A model generated the notes under the pieces. It was not told where the DNA came from, searched no databases, and saw nothing but the letters and a program-made list of their open reading frames with translations. A DNA stretch of 64,000 nt, taken from assembly GCF_026274175.1 (NCBI RefSeq), contig NZ_JAPHNL010000222.1, positions 1 through 64,000 of the forward strand. The letters are read 5' to 3'. The position numbers and the translations under genes were made by a program. This DNA is from Streptomyces beihaiensis. GTDB taxonomy: Bacteria > Actinomycetota > Actinomycetes > Streptomycetales > Streptomycetaceae. Below are positions 26,572 to 34,803 of the stretch, piece by piece; the stretch's first letter is position 1, and each line of letters begins with the position of its first letter.

Positions 26572-28734
26572 ATGACGATCTTTGAGCAGGACAGCATCTT
26601 CAGCGCTACGGAAGGCGGCCCGACGTCGATCGTTCGGAGTTCGATCCCTGCGGTGACAGCGCTGGAGACGGCTTTCCCTGCCGGGATCGTGTCGGCCGCG
26701 GCCGAGCGAGAGTCCTGGCGCAAGGAGGTGCACCGACCGGCCACGCATACTCACAAGTGGTGGGCGCAACGGCTTGGCTCTGTTTTCCGTGGGATCCTGG
26801 CCGCAGCTGTTGCGCGGGATGAACAAGATGCCATCGAGTGTTACAGCAATGCGCTTCGGCTCGAAGGTCTTACTGTCTGCGACCCCTTTGCCGGCTCCGG
26901 CACTACGCTCGCGGAGGCCGCAAAGCTGGGTGCGCGAGTGATCGGCAGGGACATCAACCCGGTGGCGACGCTGGTTCAGCGGCAGGCGCTGGCACCGTGG
27001 GATCGGACTCGACTGGACCGGGCATTTAAGCAAGTGGAGTCTCAGGTCCGCTCTGAAATCGATCAGTTGCACAGGGATGAGCGTGGTCGGCCCGTCCTCT
27101 ACTACTTCTGGGTTGCCCTGGCCCAGTGCCCCCAATGTCCTCCCGGCGTGCCGCCCGTGGAGCTATTCAGTCGGTACGTCTTTGCTCAACATGCCTATCC
27201 GAAGAAGTATCCGGCAAGCAAGGCGACGTGTCCGCACTGTCGCGCCATTGCAATCGTCGATGTGGTGAAAGATGCGCAGCTGACATGTCCTGCCTGCAAT
27301 CAGGTCTCAGACCTTGCCGGACCGGTAAACCGCGCGACCATGACTTGTTCTCAGGGCCACACGGCGAAGGTCGTCGACGCTTTGGGGGGACAGCCTCCGC
27401 GGCTCCGCATGTATGCGAAACAAGTGCTTGATGCAGACGGATCGCGGCTGTACGAACCCATCGATGACTTCGACCTCGCGCTTTACGCGAAGGCTGAGAA
27501 GCTGCTTGAGGAGCGAGGCGAGGAGCTCGTACTTCCAGCTGGCACATTGGATGACGGCCATAACACACGACAGGCGATCCGCTGGAACTATCGCGAGTGG
27601 CGCCAGTTCTTCAACGCTCGTCAGCTTTATAGCCTTGGGTTGCTTGGCAAGGCAATCCGCGACCTTGAATCCGGACCGGAGCGCGAGGCGTTGGCCGCGC
27701 TCTTCTCTGGCGTACTTGAATTCAATAACCTATTCTGCTCGTTCAAGGGGGAAGGGACTGGGGCCGTCCGTCACATGTTCTCCAACCATGTCCTAAAGCC
27801 CGAACGGACTCCACTCGAAGCGCATCCCTGGGGTACTCCCGCATCCTCCGGCGCCTTCTCGACGCTCTATCAGTCTCGTATCATCCGCGCGTGGGAGTAC
27901 AAGCGTGCCCCGCATGATCTCGTGCCCGTGGGCGAGAACTCGGAGCGTGTCTTCGGGCTGTCTCAGCCTCTTTCGCTAGAGATCGGTGACGCTGAGTCCT
28001 TCGTTCAAGGGAGTACGAGTGCCTATGTTCACTGTGGATCATCGGCATCCTTCGATCTCCCAGATGCGTCAGTAGATCTGGTCATCACTGACCCCCCGTT
28101 CATGGACAACGTCCACTACAGTGAACTCGCCGACTTCTTTCACGTATGGCTTCGGCAGCTCCGGCCATTCGAGAGCTATCCGGCAGATGTCATCACCACG
28201 CGCCATACAGAGGAAGTTCAGTCAGCAGATCCCGCCGAGTTTGGCCATGCCATTGCCGCCGTATGGAAGGAATGTGCCCGACTCCTTAAGCCGAACGGCC
28301 TGCTTGCGTTCACCTTTCATCAGGCTCGAATTGCGGGATGGGTTGAACTGGTCAAGGCATTGGAGAACGCGGGACTGGTCATTACCGCAGTGCAGCCTGC
28401 GAAGGCAGAAATGAGCACGAGCACCATCAAGTCAAGTGCGGCCGATCCGTCGAACCTGGACTCGATCGTGGTGTGCCGGCTGATCGGACACGTGGGGTCC
28501 GAGGGGCGCTCGGTAGAGACGGTGAGGGAACGTGCCATTATCGCGCTGCGTGAGTGCAAGGAGACCGGTGTCAAGGTCGGGTATGCGGACGTCGAATCCG
28601 TGGTCAGGGGGTCTGTCCTCGGTCTGCATACCGTCCCCGGAAACTCGCTGTCTGTCGAGGAGCTGGCGGCGGAGGCCGGAGCGGCGGTCGCTGTAGCCGC
28701 CGCCGCTCTCGGCGTGCGTTCTAACCGAGGGTGA
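26572..28734 (+). CDS. Site-specific DNA methyltransferase
   Basis: 720 residues from ATG 26572 with GGAGG seven bases before. The N-terminus has HKWWAQRLGSVFRG, as in DUF1156-like methylases. Motif I (AdoMet binding) is DPFAGSGTT at about residue 104 and the catalytic motif IV is DPPF at about 507. Motif I first, then a 400-residue insert, then motif IV, is an alpha-like order with the insert as target-recognition part. The insert has a zinc-ribbon series (CPQC, CPHC, CPAC) near residues 183-246. DPPF is typical of amino-group (adenine N6 or cytosine N4) methylation. GC content is lower than the flanks. The convergent gene overlapping its last 14 bases is a nuclease, so the two look like a restriction-modification system. 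Confidence 0.88.
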   Translation: MTIFEQDSIFSATEGGPTSIVRSSIPAVTALETAFPAGIVSAAAERESWRKEVHRPATHTHKWWAQRLGSVFRGILAAAVARDEQDAIECYSNALRLEGLTVCDPFAGSGTTLAEAAKLGARVIGRDINPVATLVQRQALAPWDRTRLDRAFKQVESQVRSEIDQLHRDERGRPVLYYFWVALAQCPQCPPGVPPVELFSRYVFAQHAYPKKYPASKATCPHCRAIAIVDVVKDAQLTCPACNQVSDLAGPVNRATMTCSQGHTAKVVDALGGQPPRLRMYAKQVLDADGSRLYEPIDDFDLALYAKAEKLLEERGEELVLPAGTLDDGHNTRQAIRWNYREWRQFFNARQLYSLGLLGKAIRDLESGPEREALAALFSGVLEFNNLFCSFKGEGTGAVRHMFSNHVLKPERTPLEAHPWGTPASSGAFSTLYQSRIIRAWEYKRAPHDLVPVGENSERVFGLSQPLSLEIGDAESFVQGSTSAYVHCGSSASFDLPDASVDLVITDPPFMDNVHYSELADFFHVWLRQLRPFESYPADVITTRHTEEVQSADPAEFGHAIAAVWKECARLLKPNGLLAFTFHQARIAGWVELVKALENAGLVITAVQPAKAEMSTSTIKSSAADPSNLDSIVVCRLIGHVGSEGRSVETVRERAIIALRECKETGVKVGYADVESVVRGSVLGLHTVPGNSLSVEELAAEAGAAVAVAAAALGVRSNRG

Positions 28735-29641
28735 GTGTCCGCAGATCGATCTCAAACCGGCCCCGCTGAGCTGTCTCCTCCTTTCGCTTCGATGGCTGCG
28801 GGAAGGGGTTGTGCGCGGTTTCCTCGACTGGGGGAGACAGTTTGGCAAGCCGATAACAATGGAAGAGCTCGGACACCCCTGGCGAGACGGTACGGGTCAT
28901 GTCGCGTACGTGAGCAAGAGACGGGTCGTCCGCAAGGTCATTGCGCTCACTGATGAGGGTCGCCGTGCCGAGCATCCATTCCCAACCTAGCGGGTTGGAG
29001 AAGAGCAGCATTGGCCTTACCCGGTTTGCTCCGTCACCGTAAGTGCCAAGTCCAATCTGTTTGGTACGCGTTCCCGTGATGCGGTCGTAGAGATCCACAT
29101 CTTTGTTCAGGGCAGCGCCAGCCACCAGAGCCATCGAATGCACTTGCACCATGCCGCCCTCTTCGTTTCCCTGAAGAGCGACAAACAGGTAGAAGCCAGG
29201 GATGCGGATCTCGTTGCCGTCCTCGGCGTACACGCGGACGGTTGCACAAGGCGGGGTGCTGTTGTAGTCGAGACCCGTGGAACGGGCGGGCTTCCCATTC
29301 CTGCCCAAGTCGACCTTCTTGACCTCGAGGCCGAAGATCGCTCCGGGGTCGTAGTCGACCCCACCTTGCCTCAGGAGCTCGTACTCCTCGGGCCTCGCAA
29401 TGACAGCGTCAGGGCTGACCAAGGGTTTGTCTGCCCGGAGAACAATGGCCCCCGTCGGCAACTGCTCGTGGAGAAGATCGGCGACGTACTCGTCGAACGG
29501 GTCATCCTGCGTGTTCCGCTTGTCCCGCAGCTGGAAGGGAACCGAACGTCCCCGATCATCGAAGAACGCCTCCGAGAGAATCGTGAAGGCCATCGCCGGC
29601 AAGTCTCCAGGGCGGACCCTGTCGTGCGCATCAGAGCTCAT
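28721..29641 (-). CDS. PD-(D/E)XK restriction endonuclease candidate
   Basis: 306 residues from ATG 29641; ATG 29593 has a better GGAG and is an alternative. A PD-(D/E)XK core is visible: Pro77-Asp78 in LVSPDAVIARP, an Asp-Pro at 98, and Glu106-x-Lys108 in IFGLEVKKVD, which is the classical restriction enzyme geometry of a metal-binding acid and a catalytic Lys after a central strand. The rest is not recognisable, as usual for restriction enzymes. It converges on the methyltransferase with a 14-base overlap, which is the basis for calling it the cognate nuclease. Its expression relative to the methylase could be set by the GntR protein or by antisense overlap, neither proven. Confidence 0.72.
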   Translation of the reverse strand: MSSDAHDRVRPGDLPAMAFTILSEAFFDDRGRSVPFQLRDKRNTQDDPFDEYVADLLHEQLPTGAIVLRADKPLVSPDAVIARPEEYELLRQGGVDYDPGAIFGLEVKKVDLGRNGKPARSTGLDYNSTPPCATVRVYAEDGNEIRIPGFYLFVALQGNEEGGMVQVHSMALVAGAALNKDVDLYDRITGTRTKQIGLGTYGDGANRVRPMLLFSNPLGWEWMLGTATLISERNDLADDPSLAHVRDMTRTVSPGVSELFHCYRLAKLSPPVEETAHNPFPQPSKRKEETAQRGRFEIDLRTLTLG

Positions 29642-30143
29642 GACGTCAGGGGTAGCACATAGATGCGCCGCCTCGCAGGGTGATGATCACAAGTACTGCA
29701 GGCGACCTGCCGGGCGACGTGTCGCTTCCCTGCGGCCAGGATGGCACCTCGGTGGGCAGGAAACGGCCAGGGCCGGTCGCGCGCGGACTGGTGGTGCTGG
29801 TCAGCGTGAGGGGAACCTCCCTCCGAACAGAAGATCAAGGTTGTGGAACGCGGTTGCCGCGTCGCCGTTGTTATGGGCGTCGAGCGCCCTGCGAGCACGG
29901 CTGGCAGCGTTGACCAGCTTGGAGAGGGCCTCTGTCCTTCCTGCTGGTGTCGAGTATGCGGAGACTCTCCCGGCGAGCCCCTTCGGATCGTTCATCGCCG
30001 CCAGCTGGATCGAGTGCAGGTGCTCAAGAAAGCCGCATACATCCCATACAGGCACGAATGATGACTGTGTCGACATGTATCGTGCTGCCCTCATCTCCAG
30101 ATATTGATCCGAAACGCTTTGGGTTCAGGCTCGTTGACGGTGC

Positions 30144-30734
30144 GTGAGTGATCTGGTGGGGGATGCGCGGACCTGGTCGCCGGACGCGCAGGAGGCTGTG
30201 CGGTTGCTGGCGGTGTCCGCGCTGGTGGAGGGCCGGGACCGGGTAGAGGTCGCCGCCCTGTTCAAGGTGTCGGTCAGGGCCGTGGACAACTGGTGGGCGA
30301 GGTGGCAAGCTGGTGGCCGGGACGCGCTGCTGTCGCGGCCGCGAGGCCGCCGCACGGGCGAGCATCAGGTGCTGTCCGAGGCCGAGCAGGCCGCTGTGCG
30401 GCAGGCCATACTCGATCACACGCCCTGTGACCTGGGGCTTTCCGGGCAGTTGTGGACGCGGCGGCTGATAGGCGAGCTGATTTTCAAGCTGTATCAGGTC
30501 CGCTTCACCGAGCCTGGAGTGGGCAAGTACCTCAAGCGGTGGGGGCTGAGCTTCCAGCGTCCGGACAAGCGGGCCGTCGAGCAGGACGCGGAAGCGGTCC
30601 GCCTCTGGCGCGAGGAGACCTGGCCGGCGATCCGGGCAGGGCGAAAGCGGACAACGGTGAAGTTCTCTTCGCCGACCAGGTCGGGATCCGCTCGGACCAG
30701 GTCACCGGCCGCACCTGGGGAGCCAAGGGCATAA
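30144..30734 (+). CDS. IS630 transposase, first frame (N-terminal part)
   Basis: This frame encodes the N-terminal DNA-binding region of an IS630 transposase: a helix-turn-helix (EGRDRVEVAALFKVSVRAV, DNWWARWQAGG), then a winged-helix-like part with RRPDKRAVEQ-type sequence. It is meaningful up to about 30640. Beyond that the coding sense passes to the overlapping frame one base back, so a -1 shift is needed to make full-length enzyme. The last 30 or so residues of this frame are out-of-frame readings. Confidence 0.8.
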   Translation: MSDLVGDARTWSPDAQEAVRLLAVSALVEGRDRVEVAALFKVSVRAVDNWWARWQAGGRDALLSRPRGRRTGEHQVLSEAEQAAVRQAILDHTPCDLGLSGQLWTRRLIGELIFKLYQVRFTEPGVGKYLKRWGLSFQRPDKRAVEQDAEAVRLWREETWPAIRAGRKRTTVKFSSPTRSGSARTRSPAAPGEPRA

Positions 30735-31189
30735 CCCCGGTCGTCCGCCGCACCGGGAACCGGTTCTCCGTGAACGCGATGTCCGCGATCAGCACGAAGG
30801 GGCGGATGCACTTCATGGTCTTCACCGAGTCCTTCGACGCGAAGGTCATGTGCCGCTTCCTCGCCCGGCTCGCCGGGCACTTCGACCGCAAGGTCCACCT
30901 GATCGTCGACCGGCACTCGGCCCACCGTTCGAAGGCCGTCCGGGCCTGGCTCGCCGACCACAAGGACGAGATCGAGCTGCACTTCTTGCCCTCGTACTCA
31001 CCCGAGCTGAACCCGGACGAGCTGGTCAACGCCGACCTCAAACGCAGTCTGCCGCACACCCACCGGGCCAGGAACCAGAGCGAACTCGCCACCGAAACCA
31101 GCAGGTTCTTCCACCGCCGACAACGCCAGCCCCACATCGTGCGCGGATACTTCGGCGGCCAGTACGTCCGCTACATCCTCGACGAGTGA
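30452..31189 (+). CDS. IS630 transposase, second frame (DDE catalytic part)
   Basis: The real coding part of this frame starts at about 30630. It holds the DDE triad: Asp in EVLFADQVG, Asp in LIVDRHSAH and Glu in SPELNPDELVN, with 36 residues between the last two, a normal IS630 spacing. It lies in the -1 frame relative to the first frame, and the overlap contains GGCGAAAGCGG, a possible slippage point. Programmed -1 frameshifting is known in IS630 elements; a simple inactivating frameshift is the alternative. Confidence 0.8.
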   Translation: MDAAADRRADFQAVSGPLHRAWSGQVPQAVGAELPASGQAGRRAGRGSGPPLARGDLAGDPGRAKADNGEVLFADQVGIRSDQVTGRTWGAKGITPVVRRTGNRFSVNAMSAISTKGRMHFMVFTESFDAKVMCRFLARLAGHFDRKVHLIVDRHSAHRSKAVRAWLADHKDEIELHFLPSYSPELNPDELVNADLKRSLPHTHRARNQSELATETSRFFHRRQRQPHIVRGYFGGQYVRYILDE

Positions 31190-31349
31190 ACCCCCATGAG
31201 TTTCTGACCAATAGAACGAGGACGCAGGTACCTTGTTGTAGTACTTCCACGCCTTGGCCAGGCGAGCCAGCCTCTTGGCTCCTCCTGTGACGCCGGGCAG
31301 GTTGTTGACCTGGGCCTTCCCCCGAGAAAGTGGACACGCGTTCGGGTGG

Positions 31350-32255
31350 TTATGCGGCCAGCGTGAGCTTATCGAACTCCTGCTGGTGCTGGTGCTGGTG
31401 TTCGTAGTCGACGGGACTGAGGTGTCCGTTGGCGGAGTGCCTGCGGCGGGTGTTGTAGCGGGTGAGCCACCGGAAGACGGTGCGTCGGCAGAGTTCCGCT
31501 CCCGGGTAGTGGTGGGCGCCGCGCAGAGTCTCCCGCTTGAGGGTGGCGTGGAAGCTCTCGCAGGCGGCGTTGTCGGCGGAGGTGCCTACCGCGCCCATGG
31601 ACTGGGTGACACCCAACTCGCCGCACAGGTCGGCGAATTCACGCGATGTGTACTGGGCACCGTGATCGGAGTGGAAGACCGCGCCGCTGAGACCGCCGCG
31701 GGTAGCGGCTGCCATCCGCAGGGCGTCGGCGACGAGTTCGGTGCGCATGTGGGCGGCGATGGACCAGCCGACCACCCGGCGGCTGAAGCAGTCCAGGACC
31801 GTGGCCAGGTAGAGGAACTGGCCGTCCCCGGTGGGGAGATAGGTGATGTCGCCCATGTACTTGACCCCGGGCGCCGGGGCGGTGAAGTCCCGCTGGAACA
31901 GGTCCGCCACCGGTGTCGCCGACGGCTCGGGGATCGTGGTGCGGGCCCGTCTGCGCAGGCGTATGCCCTGGATGGAGAACCTGCGCATCACACGAGCCCC
32001 CCGTTTCTCGTTGATCTTCCGGCCGTCGGCGCGGAGCTCGGCGGTGATCCGCGGAGAGCCGTAGGCGCCCTCGGAGTCGGCATGGACGGCACGGATCCGT
32101 TCGGCCAGGGCCCGGTCGGCGGCCTGCCGCGCGGTCCGCGCGTCGGCCCCGTCCCGCCACTTGTAGTAGCTGGACCGGTTCACGCCCAGCACCTGGCACA
32201 ACCGCTTCACGCCGAAGGCGTCCCGGTGGTCGTGGACGAACTGGAAGCGGTTCAC
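31350..32255 (-). CDS. IS3-family transposase OrfB (integrase catalytic domain)
   Basis: 301 residues starting at GTG 32255. An HTH_21-like opening (GVKRLCQVLGVNRSSYYKW) is followed by an rve integrase core with the DDE triad: Asp in YMGDITYLP, Asp in VFHSDHGAQY and Glu in NAACESFHATLK, and a YNTRRRHSANG ending typical of IS3/IS150. The start overlaps the orfA stop (GTGA), and in this family the active enzyme is usually an OrfAB frameshift fusion. The frame looks intact. Confidence 0.93.
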   Translation of the reverse strand: MNRFQFVHDHRDAFGVKRLCQVLGVNRSSYYKWRDGADARTARQAADRALAERIRAVHADSEGAYGSPRITAELRADGRKINEKRGARVMRRFSIQGIRLRRRARTTIPEPSATPVADLFQRDFTAPAPGVKYMGDITYLPTGDGQFLYLATVLDCFSRRVVGWSIAAHMRTELVADALRMAAATRGGLSGAVFHSDHGAQYTSREFADLCGELGVTQSMGAVGTSADNAACESFHATLKRETLRGAHHYPGAELCRRTVFRWLTRYNTRRRHSANGHLSPVDYEHQHQHQQEFDKLTLAA

Positions 32256-32608
32256 CAGTTCGTCTCCCCGGCGAAATACTTGGCCGCCTTGCGCAGGATG
32301 TCCCGCTCGGTGGCCAGCTTCCGCTCGCTCGCCTCAAGCTCGGCCACCCGGGCCTCCAGCTGCCGGATCCGCTCGTCCGGGTCGGCGGACGGTGCCAGCT
32401 GTCCTGCCCGGGCCGGCGCTGCCCCACCTGCCCGAGCCGGCGCGGGGGCGACGCCGCGACGCTCCCTGTCCCGCAGCACCCACTCACGCAGCGTCGCCCT
32501 GTTGATGCCCAGGTCAGCGGCGATGCTCTTGTAGGTCGCCCCGGGCGTGGACTCGTACAGGGCCACGGCATCGGCCTTGAACTCGTCCGAGTAGTCCTTC
32601 ATCGCCAT
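32252..32608 (-). CDS. IS3-family transposase OrfA (helix-turn-helix)
   Basis: 118 residues from ATG 32608; ATG 32602 and the more distant GTG 32665, which lies outside the element end, are alternatives. DEFKADAVALYESTPGATYK and LGINRATLREWV form the helix-turn-helix, then an Ala/Pro/Arg linker and a leucine-zipper helix (RIRQLEARVAELEASERKL) used for dimerisation. It ends RKAAKYFAGETNW, the usual OrfA tail. Confidence 0.9.
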   Translation of the reverse strand: MAMKDYSDEFKADAVALYESTPGATYKSIAADLGINRATLREWVLRDRERRGVAPAPARAGGAAPARAGQLAPSADPDERIRQLEARVAELEASERKLATERDILRKAAKYFAGETNW

Positions 32609-32661
32609 CGGCGGTGTTCTCGCTTCCTCCGGATCAAGCAGATCCAGTATCAGCGTGTCCA

Positions 32662-32987
32662 CCACTCAGGGGGAGGCCCCGACTGTGAGCCGAACAGCTT
32701 CCGGTAATGGCCGGAGTTCAGCCGTCACCAACAACAGCAGGCTCTCTCATGCTCGACAACTACCGAACGGTGCTTCCGCGAGCGTGGGAGATGCCGTGTG
32801 CTTGCTGCCCGACCTCCGCGACGAGCGGAACCGGTCGGCGAGCGCGGGGTGGAGCTACACAAGCAAGCCCACCCCAGGCGCCCCCACCGCATTGTGGCAT
32901 AACAGTGCAAATCGGAATAATGAGGGTAAAAAAGATCCGCGAAGCAATGCAGCTTCACGGTTCGGTCTGAAATTCTAGTTGGAATCT
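32662..32987. other. Intergenic region right of the IS3 element
   Basis: 326 bases with no gene I can support. Short open frames exist on both strands but show no family character or ribosome binding site. It does not continue the CD-NTase sequence. The right half (about 32890-32980) is AT-rich for this genome. Confidence 0.5.
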
Positions 32988-33218
32988 CTACCTTCGACTG
33001 GCTCGGGAATTCGAGCTGTCTGGCGCCGTGACGGCAGGTGGCTTGTTCGGCAAAGAATTGTGCTCCAATGAATTGACGAGCTGATAGCCGTGAGGCAGTA
33101 GGATTCCGATGAGGAGTGTGACCGCGGCGGCCTTGACCTTCTTCCAAGATGGGACGGGGGAGTGGAAAGAGACCTGACCGTCAGAGATGTGAAACGTGGG
33201 CGTGGGGTGGCTGGACAT
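32988..33218 (-). CDS. Small single-span membrane protein
   Basis: 76 residues from ATG 33218, chosen because a perfect AGGAGG stands nine bases before it. One membrane segment (KAAAVTLLIGILLPHGYQLV, about residues 31-50) separates a short N-terminal part (HPTPTFHISDGQ) from a Pro/Ser/Asn-rich tail. Not recognised. The region is AT-rich compared with the flanks, suggesting transfer. Small membrane proteins in defence islands may be effectors, but nothing here shows that. Confidence 0.65.
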   Translation of the reverse strand: MSSHPTPTFHISDGQVSFHSPVPSWKKVKAAAVTLLIGILLPHGYQLVNSLEHNSLPNKPPAVTAPDSSNSRASRR

Positions 33219-33333
33219 TATATGTATCCTCCTGTGAGTTCGACTGTTTTTGGGCATGACAAACTGCCCTCTCTTGAAATGGTACAAAAAAGACACCCGA
33301 TATCCTTGACCCAGTGATGCAGGTACCAGGACG

Positions 33334-33359
33334 TACTAATCTCCGGCCGGAGATTAGTA
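33334..33359. promoter_or_regulatory. 26-base perfect palindrome
   Basis: A loopless perfect palindrome with half-site TACTAATCTCCGG, centred at 33346/33347, 116 bases upstream of the small membrane protein gene. It has no T tract and no gene ends here, so an operator or recombination site is likelier than a terminator. No cognate regulator is obvious nearby. Confidence 0.6.
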
Positions 33360-33889
33360 GTACTCGGGTGGTGCGCGTGGTGCTAAGTCCTCGGCGTTTC
33401 CACCGGGCTGATAAGTAAGACCTTAGCCCCGACCTGTCTGGCCGTCAAGTGTGCCTGGATTTTGGCAGGCTGACTCACCTTCAGGCTTCTATCTGTCAGC
33501 GAGGGAAAGTGTCGTCGGCTCTGCCTAGGGTGTCAATTCCGTGGATTCTGACCTGCCTGTTTCCCGCTTTCTATCGCGCCTGATCCAGGGTGGAATATTT
33601 GGCTCCGCTTGTTGAGTCGATCACCCTGGAGTGGGCGGCATCGGCGCAAGGACCGCGAGCATCGGGACGATGGGGGCCTGGCCGTGGAGGTCGAGCGCCG
33701 CGACCGGATCCACCACGGCGCGGGCGGCCGCGTGCAGTGGATGTTGAAGAACACCCTGCCCATCTCCGAGCCCGCCTGCCGAGCATGCGAGCGGGGAATC
33801 GAGGCTTCCGAATTCGGTTGATGGATGATGTTTCGGGGTGGACACTGATCAGTTCATCTCACATCGAGTCAGCAAGGAGTCCTTGCATC
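33360..33889. other. Long intergenic region
   Basis: 530 bases without a supported gene. A plus-strand frame at about 33609-33821 reads KDREHRDDGGLAVEVERRD and then VQWMLKNTLP, which has a protein-like look but no start signal or known family; it may be a gene end left by rearrangement. An AAGGAG for the next gene is near 33875. Confidence 0.4.
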
Positions 33890-34753
33890 GTGAGCTACAC
33901 CAGCATCGAGATCGCCACCGGTCAGCACCTGAAGTTCGAGGCCACCCGTGACGGCTTCCGTCTGTGGCCCGCCGTCGACGGCGCGAAGCTGGTGCTGACA
34001 CTCGGGACGTCCGTCTTCCCCGACCTCAAGGAGCCGCTGCAGATCCAGGTGAGCGGCTGGCTCTCCGTGGGCACGCACCCGCAGACCGACTTGAGGGATT
34101 TGTGCGAGCTCACCGCGGCCGACATACACCAGCCCAGCGTCAACGGCGGGCGGGTCGAACTGGTGGGCTTGGTGTCCAACGCGCAGTTGCGCGTTATCGA
34201 GGAACTGCGCCGCAACAAGGAGCTGTGGTTCAGCGTCGAGGTGCGCATCACCTACCTGGAGCGCGAGTCCGAGCTACGAATGGTCTCGAAGAAGGCGACA
34301 CTCAGCTTCGACATCCCGATCAGCCAGTGGGCGAAGCAGTTGGAGAAAGTGAGCTCGGCGGCGTACGTCGAGGTGCTGGTACCGGTGACCGCGGACCCGA
34401 AGCTGGCCAAGGCGGCCGGGCGCGTCCGCCAGGCCCGCAAACTCACGCAGGCTGGCCACGCGGAGGAAGGGATTGGGGAGACCCGGAAGGCTTTGGAGCG
34501 GTACCGGAAGGCGTACCGGACCTGGGCGCTGACGAAGACCGCCGCCGCGAAGGACGCGCACGACCGGACCAAGGAGGAGCGCTGGGCCCTGCTGGTGGAG
34601 GACGCGTTCTCCCTCCTGAGTGGCGCGGCCCACGACGACCCGGGCACCACAGACCAGTTCGAGTGGCCCGACTCCGAGGCCGTCACGCTGAACGCCCTGG
34701 TGGCCGGCTTGCTCACCCGGCTGGCCAATGACCCGGAGCACCGCGTGCTCTGA
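33890..34753 (+). CDS. Hypothetical protein in the defence island
   Basis: 287 residues from GTG 33890, with AAGGAG about ten bases before. The first 170 residues appear beta-rich (SIEIATGQHLKFEATRDGF, LSFDIPISQWAKQLEKV), and the remainder is a charged helical region (KLAKAAGRVRQARKLTQAGH, ALERYRKAYRTWAL) ending in a hydrophobic helix (LNALVAGLLTRLA). No signal peptide or membrane span. Family not recognised. A strong terminator follows six bases after the stop, so it ends its transcription unit. Confidence 0.75.
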   Translation: MSYTSIEIATGQHLKFEATRDGFRLWPAVDGAKLVLTLGTSVFPDLKEPLQIQVSGWLSVGTHPQTDLRDLCELTAADIHQPSVNGGRVELVGLVSNAQLRVIEELRRNKELWFSVEVRITYLERESELRMVSKKATLSFDIPISQWAKQLEKVSSAAYVEVLVPVTADPKLAKAAGRVRQARKLTQAGHAEEGIGETRKALERYRKAYRTWALTKTAAAKDAHDRTKEERWALLVEDAFSLLSGAAHDDPGTTDQFEWPDSEAVTLNALVAGLLTRLANDPEHRVL

Positions 34754-34758
34754 AAAGT

Positions 34759-34792
34759 GTGCGGGCCCCGCTCCGAAGAACGAGGCCCGCAC
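34759..34792 (+). terminator. Hairpin terminator
   Basis: A perfect nine-base-pair stem, GTGCGGGCC with GGCCCGCAC, just after the stop of the gene ending at 34753. It also lies beyond the end of a possible short minus-strand frame at 34804. Confidence 0.8.
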
Positions 34793-34803
34793 TATGCCCG
34801 AAC

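Larger units (their letters stand above)
30104..31211 (+). mobile_element. IS630-family insertion sequence, complete ends
   Basis: 1,108 bases bounded by a TA dinucleotide on each side (30102-30103 and 31212-31213), the IS630 target duplication. The terminal inverted repeats are imperfect: left TTGATCCGAAACGC and right, read inward, TTGGTCAGAAACTC, with similarity continuing to a GGGTTCA block. It carries two overlapping transposase frames and is inserted in the CD-NTase gene. Confidence 0.9.
29801..31330 (-). pseudogene. CD-NTase (CBASS nucleotidyltransferase) remnant, split by IS630
   Basis: Two minus-strand pieces, 31212-31330 and 29801-30103, flank the IS630 copy. Removing the element and one copy of the TA target duplication rejoins them in one frame across the junction as PASSF-YLEMRAARYMST. 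Upstream reads GGAKRLARLAKAWKYYNKVP; downstream continues through AAMNDPKGLAGRVSAYS and ends LLFGGRFPS. From memory these match the C-terminal helical part of SMODS/CD-NTase enzymes, which make cyclic oligonucleotide signals in CBASS anti-phage defence. The catalytic N-terminal half (GS...DxD) is missing: the 5' end stops at the IS3 boundary 31331 and is not found beyond that element. No effector gene is recognisable nearby, so the system is dead here. Confidence 0.72.
31331..32661 (-). mobile_element. IS3-family insertion sequence
   Basis: About 1,331 bases. Both ends read inward start TGGACACGC, the only clearly shared terminal bases. Two minus-strand frames with a four-base overlap give orfA and orfB of an IS3 element. 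The bases next to the ends do not match each other (AAG on one side, CCA on the other), so no target duplication is visible; adjacent deletion or recombination is likely and would explain the missing 5' half of the CD-NTase gene. Confidence 0.85.

Noticed and set aside
32655-32978. Plus-strand frame right of the IS3 element
   Set aside because: It starts inside the IS end, has no ribosome binding site, and its composition is not coding-like.
33609-33821. 70-codon plus-strand frame before the hypothetical gene at 33890
   Set aside because: It looks slightly protein-like but lacks a ribosome binding site and any family sign; kept only as a note on the intergenic region.
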